Shown one piece after another: positions 51,696 to 61,050 of a DNA stretch of 64,000 nt. The notes beneath the pieces are model-generated. The model had not been told where the DNA came from and searched no databases. It saw only the letters and a program-made list of their open reading frames with translations. Location: positions 1,922,001 to 1,986,000 of the forward strand of contig CBDAQR010000003.1 of NCBI GenBank assembly GCA_965199055.1, in the 5' to 3' direction. The first letter of the stretch is position 1. Every line of letters starts with the position of its first letter. The translations under genes were made by a program, and so were the position numbers. The stretch is from CBDAQR01 sp965199055. GTDB lineage: Bacteria; Pseudomonadota; Gammaproteobacteria; Pseudomonadales; Halieaceae.

Positions 51696-53153
51696 ATGCC
51701 CAACCCTGCCGCAACACCGGCCCCGATTATTTACTGGTTTCGTAATGATTTGCGGCTCACCGACCTGCCCGGGCTGCAGGCGGCCATTAAGACCGGCCGG
51801 CCAGTCATTCCCTGCTACATTCTCGATGACGATTCCCCGGGCGAGTGGAAGCTGGGTGCGGCTAGTCGCTGGTGGTTACATCACTCGCTGGCAGCGCTAT
51901 CAGCAGATATCGGCGCAATGGGCGGCAGACTCCTTTTCAAAGAGGGTCCCACACAGGCCATGCTCACCGAGCTGCTGGCAGAGACGGGAGCAACGGCGGT
52001 CTACTGCAGCCGCAGTTACGAGCCATGGGCCAGTGCATTGGAGGCGCAGTTACATGCGCATTTTGAGCGGGAGGCCATCGAGATAAAGCGCTTCCGCGGA
52101 AATCTTCTCTTCGAACCGACGGAGATTCAAAACAAGTCCGGTTTGCCCTTCAAAGTTTTTACGCCGTTCTGGAAGCATTGCCTGACTCAGCCCGCGCCTC
52201 ACACATCGCTGCCGACCATCGATAGCGGTCTGACTACCTGCGATGCCAATTCTTCTTCATTGGAAGCTCTGAATCTATTACCCACACAACCCAACTGGGC
52301 AAGCCACTGGTCTGAGTTTTGGACACCCGGCGAGGCTGGCGCGCTAGGGAAGCTGGAACACTTCCTAGCGAAAGGCATCGATAACTACGACGAGGGCCGC
52401 AACCACCCCGCGCAGGACAACACTTCAAAACTGTCGGCGCATCTGCACTTTGGTGAGCTGTCTCCTCGTCAGTTATGGCACGCTGTGAGACATGCAGCAG
52501 ACACAGGCGCTGTTGCGGAAAATCAGGTGGCGAAGTTTCTCTCGGAGCTTGGCTGGCGAGAATTTTCACACCACTTGCTGTTCCACTTTCCTACGCTGCC
52601 CGAGCAGCCCTTTAAATCTGAATTCTCCGCCTTCCCCTGGCTCGGTTCGCCAGCGGCTCTCGAAGCCTGGCAGACGGGCAATACCGGCTATCCGATCGTC
52701 GATGCAGGTATGCGGGAGTTGTGGCACACGGGCACCATGCATAATCGGGTACGAATGATCGTGGCTTCGTTTCTCACTAAACACCTGCTGATTCCCTGGC
52801 AGGCGGGTGAACGCTGGTTCTGGGATACGCTAGTGGATGCCGACCTGGCCAATAACGCCTGCGGCTGGCAGTGGGTCGCGGGCAGCGGCGCCGATGCATC
52901 CCCCTATTTTCGGGTGTTTAACCCGACCCTGCAGGGGCATAAGTTCGATGCAGCAGGCGACTATGTGAGGCACTGGGTGCCGGAGATCGCGGCCCTGCCC
53001 GACAACTACCTGCATGAACCTGCCACCGCGCCCACTGAGGTTCTCGCCGAGGCAGGCATCGCCTTAGGTAAGGACTATCCTGAGCCCATGGTCGATCATC
53101 GCGCCGCGCGCGAGGCCGCACTCGCCGCCTATGGCTCGATCAGGGCCGCCTGA
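51696..53153 (+). CDS. phrB: deoxyribodipyrimidine photolyase
   Basis: 485 aa class I photolyase. N-terminal antenna-binding Rossmann-like domain ('IYWFRNDLRLTDLPGL') and C-terminal FAD-binding domain with 'LGWREFSHHLLFHFP', 'PIVDAGMRELWHTGTMHNRVRMIVASFLTKHLL' and 'WGWQ'-type 'NACGWQWVAGSGADASPYFR'. Repairs UV cyclobutane pyrimidine dimers using blue light. Typical of sunlit-surface marine bacteria. It is a neighbour of the cluster; no shared operator is visible. Confidence 0.95.
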   Translation: MPNPAATPAPIIYWFRNDLRLTDLPGLQAAIKTGRPVIPCYILDDDSPGEWKLGAASRWWLHHSLAALSADIGAMGGRLLFKEGPTQAMLTELLAETGATAVYCSRSYEPWASALEAQLHAHFEREAIEIKRFRGNLLFEPTEIQNKSGLPFKVFTPFWKHCLTQPAPHTSLPTIDSGLTTCDANSSSLEALNLLPTQPNWASHWSEFWTPGEAGALGKLEHFLAKGIDNYDEGRNHPAQDNTSKLSAHLHFGELSPRQLWHAVRHAADTGAVAENQVAKFLSELGWREFSHHLLFHFPTLPEQPFKSEFSAFPWLGSPAALEAWQTGNTGYPIVDAGMRELWHTGTMHNRVRMIVASFLTKHLLIPWQAGERWFWDTLVDADLANNACGWQWVAGSGADASPYFRVFNPTLQGHKFDAAGDYVRHWVPEIAALPDNYLHEPATAPTEVLAEAGIALGKDYPEPMVDHRAAREAALAAYGSIRAA

Positions 53154-53210
53154 CTTGCCGGCTGCCAGGTTGTGAACTTAAATCAGGGAAACAACAAGGG
53201 GAGATACAAC

Positions 53211-53450
53211 ATGTCAGACGCAGTGCGTGCCGCCGAGGGCCCATATTCCATCGACGTAGAAGAAGGAAAAGCTTACTTCTGGTGTTCCTGCGGTCGCAGC
53301 GCCAGCCAGCCGTTTTGTGATGGTTCCCATTCGGGTACTACCTTCACGCCAGTGAAGTATGAGGCGCAATCTGACCGCACGGTGTATTTCTGCGGCTGCA
53401 AGGCGACAAAAAAATCACCGATGTGCGACGGCAGTCACAGCGCCTCCTGA
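53211..53450 (+). CDS. CDGSH iron-sulfur protein
   Basis: 79 aa from the ATG at 53211 (AAGGGGAGA upstream); the longer frame from 53172 has no ribosome site. Two CDGSH motifs: 'CSCGRSASQPFCDGSH' and 'CGCKATKKSPMCDGSH', each binding a [2Fe-2S] cluster with three Cys and one His. Small cytoplasmic redox or cluster-transfer protein. Its stop overlaps the tail of the opposing aminopeptidase by 16 bases. Confidence 0.92.
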   Translation: MSDAVRAAEGPYSIDVEEGKAYFWCSCGRSASQPFCDGSHSGTTFTPVKYEAQSDRTVYFCGCKATKKSPMCDGSHSAS

Positions 53451-56071
53451 GCCTCGAGTACTTCCCCCACTCGAACACAGCGCTCGTCCATCTGCGCGGC
53501 CACCTTGAGTCCGCGCACAATCGCCGGATTCAGGGTAGACAGGTCCTGCGCCGCCGTGTGCAGACGCTTCACGTTTTCATCCGTGCATAGGCGCGGCAAC
53601 AATCCTGAAGTTACCTTGTCATGAAAGACCACATCGTGGCGCTTACTCAACTCAGGCAGCTGCTCGATCATGCGGTCGGCAAAAGGCTTCGCCAGGTCGC
53701 GTTGGCTTGAATAGGGAAACAGCCCGCGCTGAATCGTGCGGCTGCGACGCAAGGTGTAGGCTTCGTCCTTTGCCACCGCCCTTTCCATCCACATCCACTT
53801 TTCATCGCCACGCGCCGACAACACCAACGAACGCACAGAATTTTCCTTGCCAATGGAAGAGGGATCGCGCTCCAGCTCGCGCCGCGCCAGGGCGGCATGA
53901 TGCGGCTGTGTGAACTCGTTAAGCTTCATCACTATCTGCCAGCGCTGGTCCTGATCCAGCTCGAACCCCTCTATACCCGTCAATAGCTCACGCAAGCGGG
54001 CGAAGGCGGCTTCATTGTTGGCAACATCAATGTAACCTCGCAGCCAGGTGCGGCGCGCATCCCCTTCAGAGTTGCTCACCAGCTCCCACAATAGCGGTTC
54101 AAAGACGCCCGCATAATGGGCCAGGTATTGCTCGCTGGCAGCCACTTGATGCAGATACGCAAAGCCAGAACGCAAGTTGCCGAGCAAATCACTGGCGGTG
54201 CCAAGATCCTTCTCCCTCGGCATATTCAGGGCTAGCACATCGAGATAATCCGACAGCGGGAAGGTACCGTCCTCTACCATAGACCAAAGGTCATACCACA
54301 CCATGGTGCGCTGCATGGGTTCGTTAAAGGCATTCATGTTCGACCGAGCCGCGTCTATCGAACGCTCATCCAACTTCACTTTGATATACGCCCAGTCGTC
54401 GTAGTTGGGGTAAACAAAGTCAGGACAGGTCTTGCCCACCGCGGCTTCAACGGTAGTCGTTGCACCGTCGAACACTACAGGCATCACGTCGGCGAGCAGC
54501 AGCCGATCACCGTCCATGCCATAAAAAGCGATTTGCGTACGCTGACTGCGCAGCGTTGGATACTCTTCCGGCGCAGATTGCAGTAAACGCATCTCGACGA
54601 TCTTGCCAGCTTCACAGCGCAAGTCGGTTTCAATGCTATTCAAGCCAGCCTGGTAGAGCCACTGGTCAGTCCAGGTGCTCAAATCTCGGTTGGAGGCGTT
54701 TGAGAGTGCCCCGATAAAGTCATTCAGCTCAGTATTACCCCAGGCATTTGCCGCCAGGTAGTCGCGCACTCCCCGGCGGAATGCCTCCTCACCCAATAGT
54801 GCGCCCAACTGTTTCAGTACGGCGGCCCCCTTGCCATAGGTGATACCGTCAAAATTGGTAAACGCATCGTCGGTCGTGCGTACAGGCAATTCGATGGGGT
54901 GAGTGGTAACCAGTTGGTCTTCCCAATAGGCCCAGTTCTTCATGCCCATGAAGAACTCCTGCCAGTTTTCGGTGTACTCAGTGGCCTGATTAACTGCCAG
55001 TTCAGCCATATAGGTAGCAAAGCTTTCGTTTAGCCACAGCCCGTTCCACCAGGCCATGGTCGTGATATCGCCGAACCACATGTGTGCCATCTCGTGCATG
55101 ATGACGTTGGCCAGGTCCATGCGCTGGCGACGCGTGGACTCACCCCGATGCAAAAAATACTCACTGAAGGTTACCGCGGCGATGTTCTCCATGGCGCCGG
55201 CGTTATAGTCGGGAACGATGAGCTGGTCGTACTTCTTGAAGGGATAGGGCAGGGCGAAATATGCGTCGAAGAAGTCAAAGCCCTGTTTGGTCAGCTTGAA
55301 CCATTCATCCGGCTCGGCGTAGCGGGCCATCGACTGTCGCACAAACAGGCGCAGCGGGTAGCGAAAATCCTTGTCTTCAAACACCACATACTCTCCGGCG
55401 TGCAGAGAGAAAATATAAGAGCTCATCAGTTCGGTTGTGGGGAAGCGCCAGTGCCAGCGCTCTCCTTGCCTGTCGATGGACGACTCTCGCGTTGTGCTCA
55501 CGACATACCACTGCGCAGGCGCATTCACCTCTAAGGTAAATCGCGCCTTCAAGTCCGGCTGGTCGAAGTGAGGAAACATGCGATTGGCGTCAAAGGGTTG
55601 AAAATCTGTATACAAGTAGGCGCGCCCGTCCTCCGGATCTTCATAGCGGTACAATCCCGATCCATCCTGGCTGTATTGCTGCACGTAATCGATTTGCAGT
55701 CGCTGCGGTCCGGCCGCCATGACTTCACCCGGTAGAGCGATGAAATTCCCCTTGTAGATGTAATCAACAGGCTTGCCGTTTAGCTCAAGGGACAGAACTT
55801 CCCCGCCGCTGAAGTCGATGGTCAGCGGCGCACGCCCACCCCTGTATTCGAACTCGGTAATCACCGTACCGCGATACTTGCCGGGCTCGCTGTCGAGTTC
55901 TATCGCCACCTGATAAGCGGGGTTCACCACGACGCTCTTGCGATAGGCCGCTTCTGATTGCGTCAGATATGCACCGGGTTCTCGATAGCGGTTCTCTACC
56001 GGCGGTTCGGATTCGGTAGAACACGCTACCAGCCACAGGGCTACCAGGGTGATGACTAACTGTCGCATCAA
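53435..56071 (-). CDS. M1-family aminopeptidase, lipoprotein
   Basis: 878 aa. Lipoprotein signal with lipobox 'WLVAC', so envelope-anchored, unlike cytoplasmic PepN. Zinc site HEMAH followed 18 residues later by the Glu in 'WLNESFATYM'; substrate-binding 'GAMEN' upstream. Removes N-terminal residues from peptides entering the periplasm, using zinc. Length and domain order match PepN-type M1 enzymes. No link to the tetrapyrrole cluster is evident. Confidence 0.93.
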   Translation of the reverse strand: MMRQLVITLVALWLVACSTESEPPVENRYREPGAYLTQSEAAYRKSVVVNPAYQVAIELDSEPGKYRGTVITEFEYRGGRAPLTIDFSGGEVLSLELNGKPVDYIYKGNFIALPGEVMAAGPQRLQIDYVQQYSQDGSGLYRYEDPEDGRAYLYTDFQPFDANRMFPHFDQPDLKARFTLEVNAPAQWYVVSTTRESSIDRQGERWHWRFPTTELMSSYIFSLHAGEYVVFEDKDFRYPLRLFVRQSMARYAEPDEWFKLTKQGFDFFDAYFALPYPFKKYDQLIVPDYNAGAMENIAAVTFSEYFLHRGESTRRQRMDLANVIMHEMAHMWFGDITTMAWWNGLWLNESFATYMAELAVNQATEYTENWQEFFMGMKNWAYWEDQLVTTHPIELPVRTTDDAFTNFDGITYGKGAAVLKQLGALLGEEAFRRGVRDYLAANAWGNTELNDFIGALSNASNRDLSTWTDQWLYQAGLNSIETDLRCEAGKIVEMRLLQSAPEEYPTLRSQRTQIAFYGMDGDRLLLADVMPVVFDGATTTVEAAVGKTCPDFVYPNYDDWAYIKVKLDERSIDAARSNMNAFNEPMQRTMVWYDLWSMVEDGTFPLSDYLDVLALNMPREKDLGTASDLLGNLRSGFAYLHQVAASEQYLAHYAGVFEPLLWELVSNSEGDARRTWLRGYIDVANNEAAFARLRELLTGIEGFELDQDQRWQIVMKLNEFTQPHHAALARRELERDPSSIGKENSVRSLVLSARGDEKWMWMERAVAKDEAYTLRRSRTIQRGLFPYSSQRDLAKPFADRMIEQLPELSKRHDVVFHDKVTSGLLPRLCTDENVKRLHTAAQDLSTLNPAIVRGLKVAAQMDERCVRVGEVLEAQEAL

Positions 56072-56226
56072 AATTCCTTAATGGTTATCTGTATAGAAGC
56101 ACGAACAATTCAAGCAACACCTCAACGTAATTTTCACGGCCAGATGCCGCAAGCCACGCACGACGAAAAGCCACGAATTAGAGATGAATAGACTATATTG
56201 CGTCTTAGACAAGCATAGGTGAAAGC

Positions 56227-56754
56227 ATGGATCTTGATAGTCTCGCCAATATTGGTGAATTTGTTGGCGGTATGGGCGTTATCCTCTCTTTGATCTACCT
56301 GGCCGTGCAGGTGCGAGGCAACACCCGTTCCCAGCGCAATGACATCGAAGCACGCGCTCTGGAAAGGCTTGGCAGCATGCAAAGGGAGATGTCTTCTAAC
56401 CCCGATCTCAATAAAGTCCACATGCGCGGCCTGATAGACGTTAGGAGTCTAAAACCCGCCGAGCGCGTTCAGTTCACCTGGTGGCTCACCGAATTTTTCA
56501 GTGCCATGGAGTTCCTATACGTTCAGCACGAGCAGGGCAATGTGTCAGAAGCCATTTGGCAGCGTTGGGTAGAAACTTACAAATGGTGGATGACATTTCC
56601 TGGAGTTCGGGAGTGGTGGAAAGGAAAACCCACACCCTTCTCATCCAAATTCACGGCGTTTACAGAAAACTGCCTCGAGCAAGGATTCAAACCAGAAAAA
56701 CCCGGAGCGTGGGAGGCCTACCTGGCTGGAGACTCTATCCCGGCTCAGGATTGA
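56227..56754 (+). CDS. hypothetical membrane-anchored protein
   Basis: 175 aa. One hydrophobic N-terminal segment (about residues 8-28, 'IGEFVGGMGVILSLIYLAVQV') then a soluble helical part rich in Trp ('FTWWLTEFFSAMEFLYVQHEQG'). This pattern is common in marine Gammaproteobacteria as a protein of unknown function. The start is preceded by AGGTGAAAG. No function is proposed. Confidence 0.8.
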   Translation: MDLDSLANIGEFVGGMGVILSLIYLAVQVRGNTRSQRNDIEARALERLGSMQREMSSNPDLNKVHMRGLIDVRSLKPAERVQFTWWLTEFFSAMEFLYVQHEQGNVSEAIWQRWVETYKWWMTFPGVREWWKGKPTPFSSKFTAFTENCLEQGFKPEKPGAWEAYLAGDSIPAQD

Positions 56755-56793
56755 GACCTCGCTCGCGATAGAGCGACCCAGCCCTAGGTCAAC

Positions 56794-57600
56794 TCACTCC
56801 CCTTTGAAGTCCGGCTCGCGCTTTTCCTTAAACGCGCGCGGCCCCTCTCGAGCGTCTTTACTCATCATCACTACGGCAGATTGTTCCATCTCTAGGTGGA
56901 AGGCATCTGCCCAGGGCAGTGTGTGCGACTCAAGCGCGGTTTTCTTAATCGCTTGCAGAGCTAAGGGTGCCTGCTTGCACACATTGTCGGCCAGTTGCTG
57001 AGCACGTGCCTGTAGTTCATCAGCGGGGACAACTTCAGACACCAGCCCCATGGCCAGTGCATCCCGTGCATCAATCGGCTCACCCGCGAGCAAGATCTTC
57101 ATGGCGTGAGCATAGGGCAGCTGGCGAGTTAACCTGACCATAGAACCGGCGCCGGGAACGACCCCGCTCTTAGGCTCGGGCAACGCAAAGCTTGCATGCT
57201 CGGCTGCGATACGAATATCTGTCGCCTGCAGCAGTTCTGTGCCGCCCCCTAACGCCCGACCGTTGACCGCTGCGATGATCGGCTTATAGAGCGGTTCGTC
57301 CTTCAACATCACCTTGTTGACAATGAGCGGGTCAGCCACCAGCCGCTTCTCGATGTCAGTCTCGGCCTGCTTGGCGCCAGTCCACAGTGGGATCAATCCG
57401 CCCAGATCACCGCCGCAGCAGAAGTCCTCGTCACCCGTCGCGGTAATCACCACACAGCGAATATCATCGTCCGCGCGAATCTCCTGCCAGGCATCGACAA
57501 ACTGGACGAACATCTCACCGTTCATCAAGTTCTTGTTGTCGGGTCGGTTTAGCGTCAGCCAGGCCTGCCGGCCCCGCTTCTCGAAAATCAGTGCATCCAT
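56794..57600 (-). CDS. enoyl-CoA hydratase/isomerase
   Basis: 268 aa crotonase-fold protein. Oxyanion-hole segments are visible in 'DEDFCCGGDLGGLIPLW' and 'NGRALGGGTELLQATDIRIA', and 'FALPEPKSGVVPGAGSMVRL' carries the second catalytic Glu region. Hydrates enoyl-CoA thioesters in beta-oxidation or related degradation. It precedes no obvious partner; nearby genes are two carboxymuconolactone-decarboxylase-like proteins. Confidence 0.9.
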   Translation of the reverse strand: MDALIFEKRGRQAWLTLNRPDNKNLMNGEMFVQFVDAWQEIRADDDIRCVVITATGDEDFCCGGDLGGLIPLWTGAKQAETDIEKRLVADPLIVNKVMLKDEPLYKPIIAAVNGRALGGGTELLQATDIRIAAEHASFALPEPKSGVVPGAGSMVRLTRQLPYAHAMKILLAGEPIDARDALAMGLVSEVVPADELQARAQQLADNVCKQAPLALQAIKKTALESHTLPWADAFHLEMEQSAVVMMSKDAREGPRAFKEKREPDFKGE

Positions 57601-57670
57601 GAGATCACTTTATCCCTGGTTTGCAGGATTGAACATGTCGCCTGCGGTCGAATTTAGCTGGTGCTAGTGC

Positions 57671-58183
57671 TCAGCGCGGGACGGAAATCTCCATGCGCGG
57701 CATCTGCTCGGGCATACCACCCAAAGCCACAGCACAGCGGCCAAAGCCATTGAAATAGGCCACCAGCAAAGACAGGTGCAGCAACTCTTCGGTTGAAAAC
57801 TCGGTTTGAAGCTCGCCTGAAAACTCGTCGCTCATACCCGACGGATCGAGCGCGTACTGATCCACAAATCGCACGATGAGTTGTTCTCGCACCGAAAGAT
57901 CGGCATCGCTGGGTTCGCGGTTGATCTGAGCCACCTTCTCCTCATCAAGACCCGCTTCGATGGCAATGTCGTAGCGCACCGCCTGGCAAACCACGCAACC
58001 GGTATAGCGCGCGTTGCGCAACCGCGCCATCTCGATCTCGGCGGCATTGAGGGGGCCGGCATCCCACACCGCCGCATTCAGCGGTAGATAGTGCTCGAGG
58101 GTTTCAGGCACAAGCCCCAGGGCAGAGTCCCGAATCACGTTGCCGGTGTTTGTGTCAGGAGCTTGTACTCGTGCATTAGTGGC
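57671..58183 (-). CDS. carboxymuconolactone decarboxylase/AhpD-like protein 1
   Basis: 170 aa from the ATG at 58183 (CGGAGCAG upstream). Helical AhpD-like fold with the redox CxxC pair in 'YTGCVVCQAVR', and Glu/His candidates nearby. Members act as peroxidase partners or decarboxylases. The start overlaps the stop of the next upstream gene, which encodes a related protein, so the pair is translationally coupled. Confidence 0.82.
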   Translation of the reverse strand, partial: ATNARVQAPDTNTGNVIRDSALGLVPETLEHYLPLNAAVWDAGPLNAAEIEMARLRNARYTGCVVCQAVRYDIAIEAGLDEEKVAQINREPSDADLSVREQLIVRFVDQYALDPSGMSDEFSGELQTEFSTEELLHLSLLVAYFNGFGRCAVALGGMPEQMPRMEISVPR

Positions 58184-58631
58184 CATGTTGCTGCTCCGGT
58201 GGCAGTGACCACAAAAGCCCGAGCCGCATATAGCCATCGAAAGTACCCAGCGCCTGTATTAGCGCCACCAACCCTTTCTCTCCAAAATGGGCTTTCACTG
58301 CGTCGGCCTGCGCATCGGTAATCGCCCCTACATCTATTGCGTGAACTTCGGTCATCTCGAGGCAAGCGCGCTCTGCGTCTGAAAATACTGCGCTATTCGG
58401 CCAATCAGTCAATTGATCACGTTGGGCGGTATCAACCTCGGCACAGCAACGCGAAAAATCCGCTTCGGAGCCGTGCAGCTGCGCGAGGCGCAATCGACAG
58501 AGCTCGAGCACAGCGGCGGGAATATGGGGCAATTGAAAGAAGGCCTGTTGCAGTTCCAAAAACCGGCCACCGATTGCAGGCAACTCCTGCATCAATTGCT
58601 CTCGATTATCTGCACTTCCGATCCATCTCAT
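58176..58631 (-). CDS. carboxymuconolactone decarboxylase-like protein 2
   Basis: 151 aa, ATG with GGGAG upstream. Same helical fold ('LELCRLRLAQLHGSEADFSRCC', 'SDAERACLEMTEVHAIDV'), but the CxxC is replaced by 'SRCC', so the redox pair may be lost or shifted. Together with its neighbour it resembles paired CMD-family genes that may form a heteromer. Function unknown. Confidence 0.78.
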   Translation of the reverse strand: MRWIGSADNREQLMQELPAIGGRFLELQQAFFQLPHIPAAVLELCRLRLAQLHGSEADFSRCCAEVDTAQRDQLTDWPNSAVFSDAERACLEMTEVHAIDVGAITDAQADAVKAHFGEKGLVALIQALGTFDGYMRLGLLWSLPPEQQHGH

Positions 58632-58695
58632 CGCTATCTCCCGGCGCTCAACTTGCTTCCTACTCTAGTCGATAAGGCGCTAATCGCAACGTGTG

Positions 58696-59811
58696 TCATG
58701 CACCATGCAAATTGCCGTGCAGGCGTTCGACCGTATCGGCGTACTCTTCCAGCAGTTCATACATGATCTGGCGACAATCTTTTTCCTGGTTCATTTGGCC
58801 CACGATCTGACCCGTGGGGTAAAAGGCCAGTTCCTCGTTCTGAGCGCGGTTGATACGGTGGTTGGCTTCCATCACCAACATGCCTTGCAGAGGCATGGGC
58901 AAAAAGCCAGGACAGTCGTCGTCTTCCCAGGCGTCGGTCCATTTAGAGCGCAACATGCGCGCAGGCTTGCCACTCAGCATGCGCGTGCGCACGGTGTCCT
59001 CCGAACTCGCATTGATCAACTTGGATTTGGGCAGTGGTTCCACTTCCGACTGGTTGGATGTGAGCCAAATGGATCCACACCACACACCCTGCGCGCCCAG
59101 CGCCATTGCCGCCGCGGCCTGACGGCCAGAGCCGATGCCCCCCGCGGCAAGCACGGGTAACGGCGCCACCGCATCCACCACCTGAGGTACCAGCACCATG
59201 GTGGTCACCTCGCCCGTGTGTCCGCCGGCTTCATGTCCCTGCGCGATGATGAAATCCACGCCACCTTCTTTATGGGATATAGCATGCTTCAGCCTTCCTG
59301 CGAGCGCTCCAACCAGAATCCCTTTCTCTTTGCACTCCGCCATAATGTCGTCGGGCGGTGTGCCCAAAGCATTCACCATCACTTTGCAGTTGGGGTGTTT
59401 AAATCCTTCCTCCAAAAGTGCGCGCGCAATATCGTGCTGCCAGCCTATTTGGTCGCCAGTGATGCCGTGATAGGCATCACCGCCAGCATCCTCCGGCATG
59501 GAAGGAATGTTATAGCGCTGCATTACCTGCTCAACCCAACCCTTGTGCTCTTCTGGAATCAGGCTGTTGAGATCGGGTACCTCCTGGGCGAGGTCCTTGG
59601 TCGGCATAATTACGTCGATGCCGTAGGGACGATCTCCCACACGTTCATCGATCCAGGCCAGCTCGGCTTTCAATTGTTCAGGGGTGTAACCCACGGCACC
59701 GAATACGCCGATTCCCCCCGCTTTGCAGACTTCGACGACCACATCACGGCAATGGGTAAACGCAAAAACCGGCACATCGATGCCGAGTTTTTCGCAAATT
59801 TCGGTTTTCAT
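58696..59811 (-). CDS. nitronate monooxygenase / 2-nitropropane dioxygenase family
   Basis: 371 aa TIM-barrel flavoprotein. FMN-binding 'AAGGIGSGRQAAAAMALGAQGVWCGS' and the conserved 'AQGHEAGGHTGEVTTMVLVPQV' with the catalytic-type His are present. These enzymes oxidise nitronates such as propionate-3-nitronate; many homologues are detoxifying or of unknown role. It starts with 'MKTEICEKLGIDVPVFAF'. Gene stands alone. Confidence 0.88.
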   Translation of the reverse strand: MKTEICEKLGIDVPVFAFTHCRDVVVEVCKAGGIGVFGAVGYTPEQLKAELAWIDERVGDRPYGIDVIMPTKDLAQEVPDLNSLIPEEHKGWVEQVMQRYNIPSMPEDAGGDAYHGITGDQIGWQHDIARALLEEGFKHPNCKVMVNALGTPPDDIMAECKEKGILVGALAGRLKHAISHKEGGVDFIIAQGHEAGGHTGEVTTMVLVPQVVDAVAPLPVLAAGGIGSGRQAAAAMALGAQGVWCGSIWLTSNQSEVEPLPKSKLINASSEDTVRTRMLSGKPARMLRSKWTDAWEDDDCPGFLPMPLQGMLVMEANHRINRAQNEELAFYPTGQIVGQMNQEKDCRQIMYELLEEYADTVERLHGNLHGA

Positions 59812-59903
59812 AGGGAGGCTCCAACACTTGCTATTGAGCCAGTGTAGGAGCAGACCGCCATCCGCGGAATGGCGGATGGGGTCTAATAGGTTTGCCGATT
59901 AGA

Positions 59904-60464
59904 TCACTCGGCGGCGGGTGCCTTCTCCAGATTTAGGGCAATGCCCTGAGCGTAGGTCATGATGATGCGTGTGCCCAAGGTAACACCTGCCATATTGGCG
60001 GGATCAACGTCCGTGATCACATGGTACTTGCCGCGCGGGTCTTTGATCATTGCCGTGCGGGTCACGCGGTTCATACCTTCAATGCTGCACACAGCACGTA
60101 TCACACGCAAACCGGCAACGCCCGGGTCCATGCCCAGATCGGCCACCGCTGCCGCATCCAGTTCTACCCAGGGCTCTTCCATCTCTTCCGGCGTGGGGGC
60201 ACGCACTTCACCGGCCAGCGCCTGAATATAGCTCGCGACCACCGCGTCGCCCACGGCAATCTCATCGAAGCGTTTTAGTTCTTCGCCGGCGAGCAAGGTG
60301 GTGATTTCACCGTTGGGCAGCTCCAGAGCGATCTCGCGAGTTTCCTTATCCACTGCCACTACCAGTGCCGTGATCTGTACCGCTGCCATGCGGGCAGAGG
60401 CACTGCCTTCGCCATGCCCATCGGCTGACGCCAGCGCCCAGCAGCAGTTGCATGGGTTTGCCAA
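59904..60464 (-). pseudogene. 5'-truncated envelope protein joined to a metallohydrolase fragment
   Basis: From the ATG at 60389 there are 161 codons of a coherent protein ('MAAVQITALVVAVDKETREIALELPNGE'), with 'RVTRTAMIKDPRGKYHVITDVDP' further on. Its relatives are exported, but here no signal peptide exists. The 25 codons upstream of that ATG ('SADGHGEGSAS...') are odd. The reading frame enters this region from the metallo-beta-lactamase-fold gene just upstream, and the join lies near 60425-60440. A deletion probably fused the two. It may be untranslated or miss its export signal. Function of the family is unknown. Confidence 0.65.
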
Positions 60465-60762
60465 AGGCTATGGCCTGGTTCGCGGTCATTCCCGTGTCGA
60501 GGAGGAAGGCATCACCGTTGGTCCACTCCATCAGCACAGCGATGTGGCCAATGGTGCCCAAGGGTCCTGATTGAGTAGCGGTATTGATGTAGCTGAGCTT
60601 TGCCGGCCCCTCCGCTTTCTCGGCCAATGCGGCAATCTGCGCTTGCAGTGGCAATGGCGGCTCAACGGCGTCAATTTGGCGATGTGCCAGCGCCAGGGTA
60701 ACCGTGACCACGAACACGAGGAGGCCAAAGAGACCCAGCGCTATAAGTGCGGCTTTCTTCAT
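60432..60762 (-). pseudogene. metallo-beta-lactamase-fold gene fragment (N-terminal about 110 codons)
   Basis: Starts 'MKKAALIALGLFGLLVF' (export signal or membrane helix) and continues 'GTIGHIAVLMEWTNGDAFLLDTGM' and 'AIAFGKPMQLLLG', the opening beta strands of an MBL-fold hydrolase. The frame then runs into unrelated residues ('VSRWAWRRQCLCPHG') and stops at 60346. The metal-binding HxHxDH motif and all later parts are missing. Consistent with a deletion that joined this gene to the one at 59.9 kb. Confidence 0.65.
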
Positions 60763-61050
60763 GGAACTCAGCTCTTTCCGATACGCCGATCAGTATAGTC
60801 TTACCGCCTGTCGATTGATCGCCTCTTTCTTCAACAATCCCAGGATCGCGGGCAGCCAATCCGACTCACAAAACAATCCGTATAGACTGTTTTATTTACT
60901 GGCCCAAATCGACTATGATTCGCTGTTACCCGATTCAGGCAATGGGTCTATACTTGGCAGTTCATTTTTTGAACACTTAACTACAAGCTGCCGCAGGCCC
61001 TCCGACGGCAAAAGCCGCAGGCCCGCAGCTAACCCAGCGAGGACATAACA

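Noticed and set aside
51696..53153. Photolyase as part of the tetrapyrrole system
   Set aside because: Photosensitising pigments would make light repair useful, but no shared operator or operon links it to the cluster.
53435..56071. Long antisense frames over the aminopeptidase, receptor and aldehyde dehydrogenase genes as real genes
   Set aside because: They lack ribosome sites and family motifs and lie opposite well-supported genes; they are expected in a GC-rich genome.
60763..61050. A small gene ahead of the coniferyl-type aldehyde dehydrogenase
   Set aside because: Open frames there have no ribosome site and no recognisable pattern; the stretch probably holds only the promoter.
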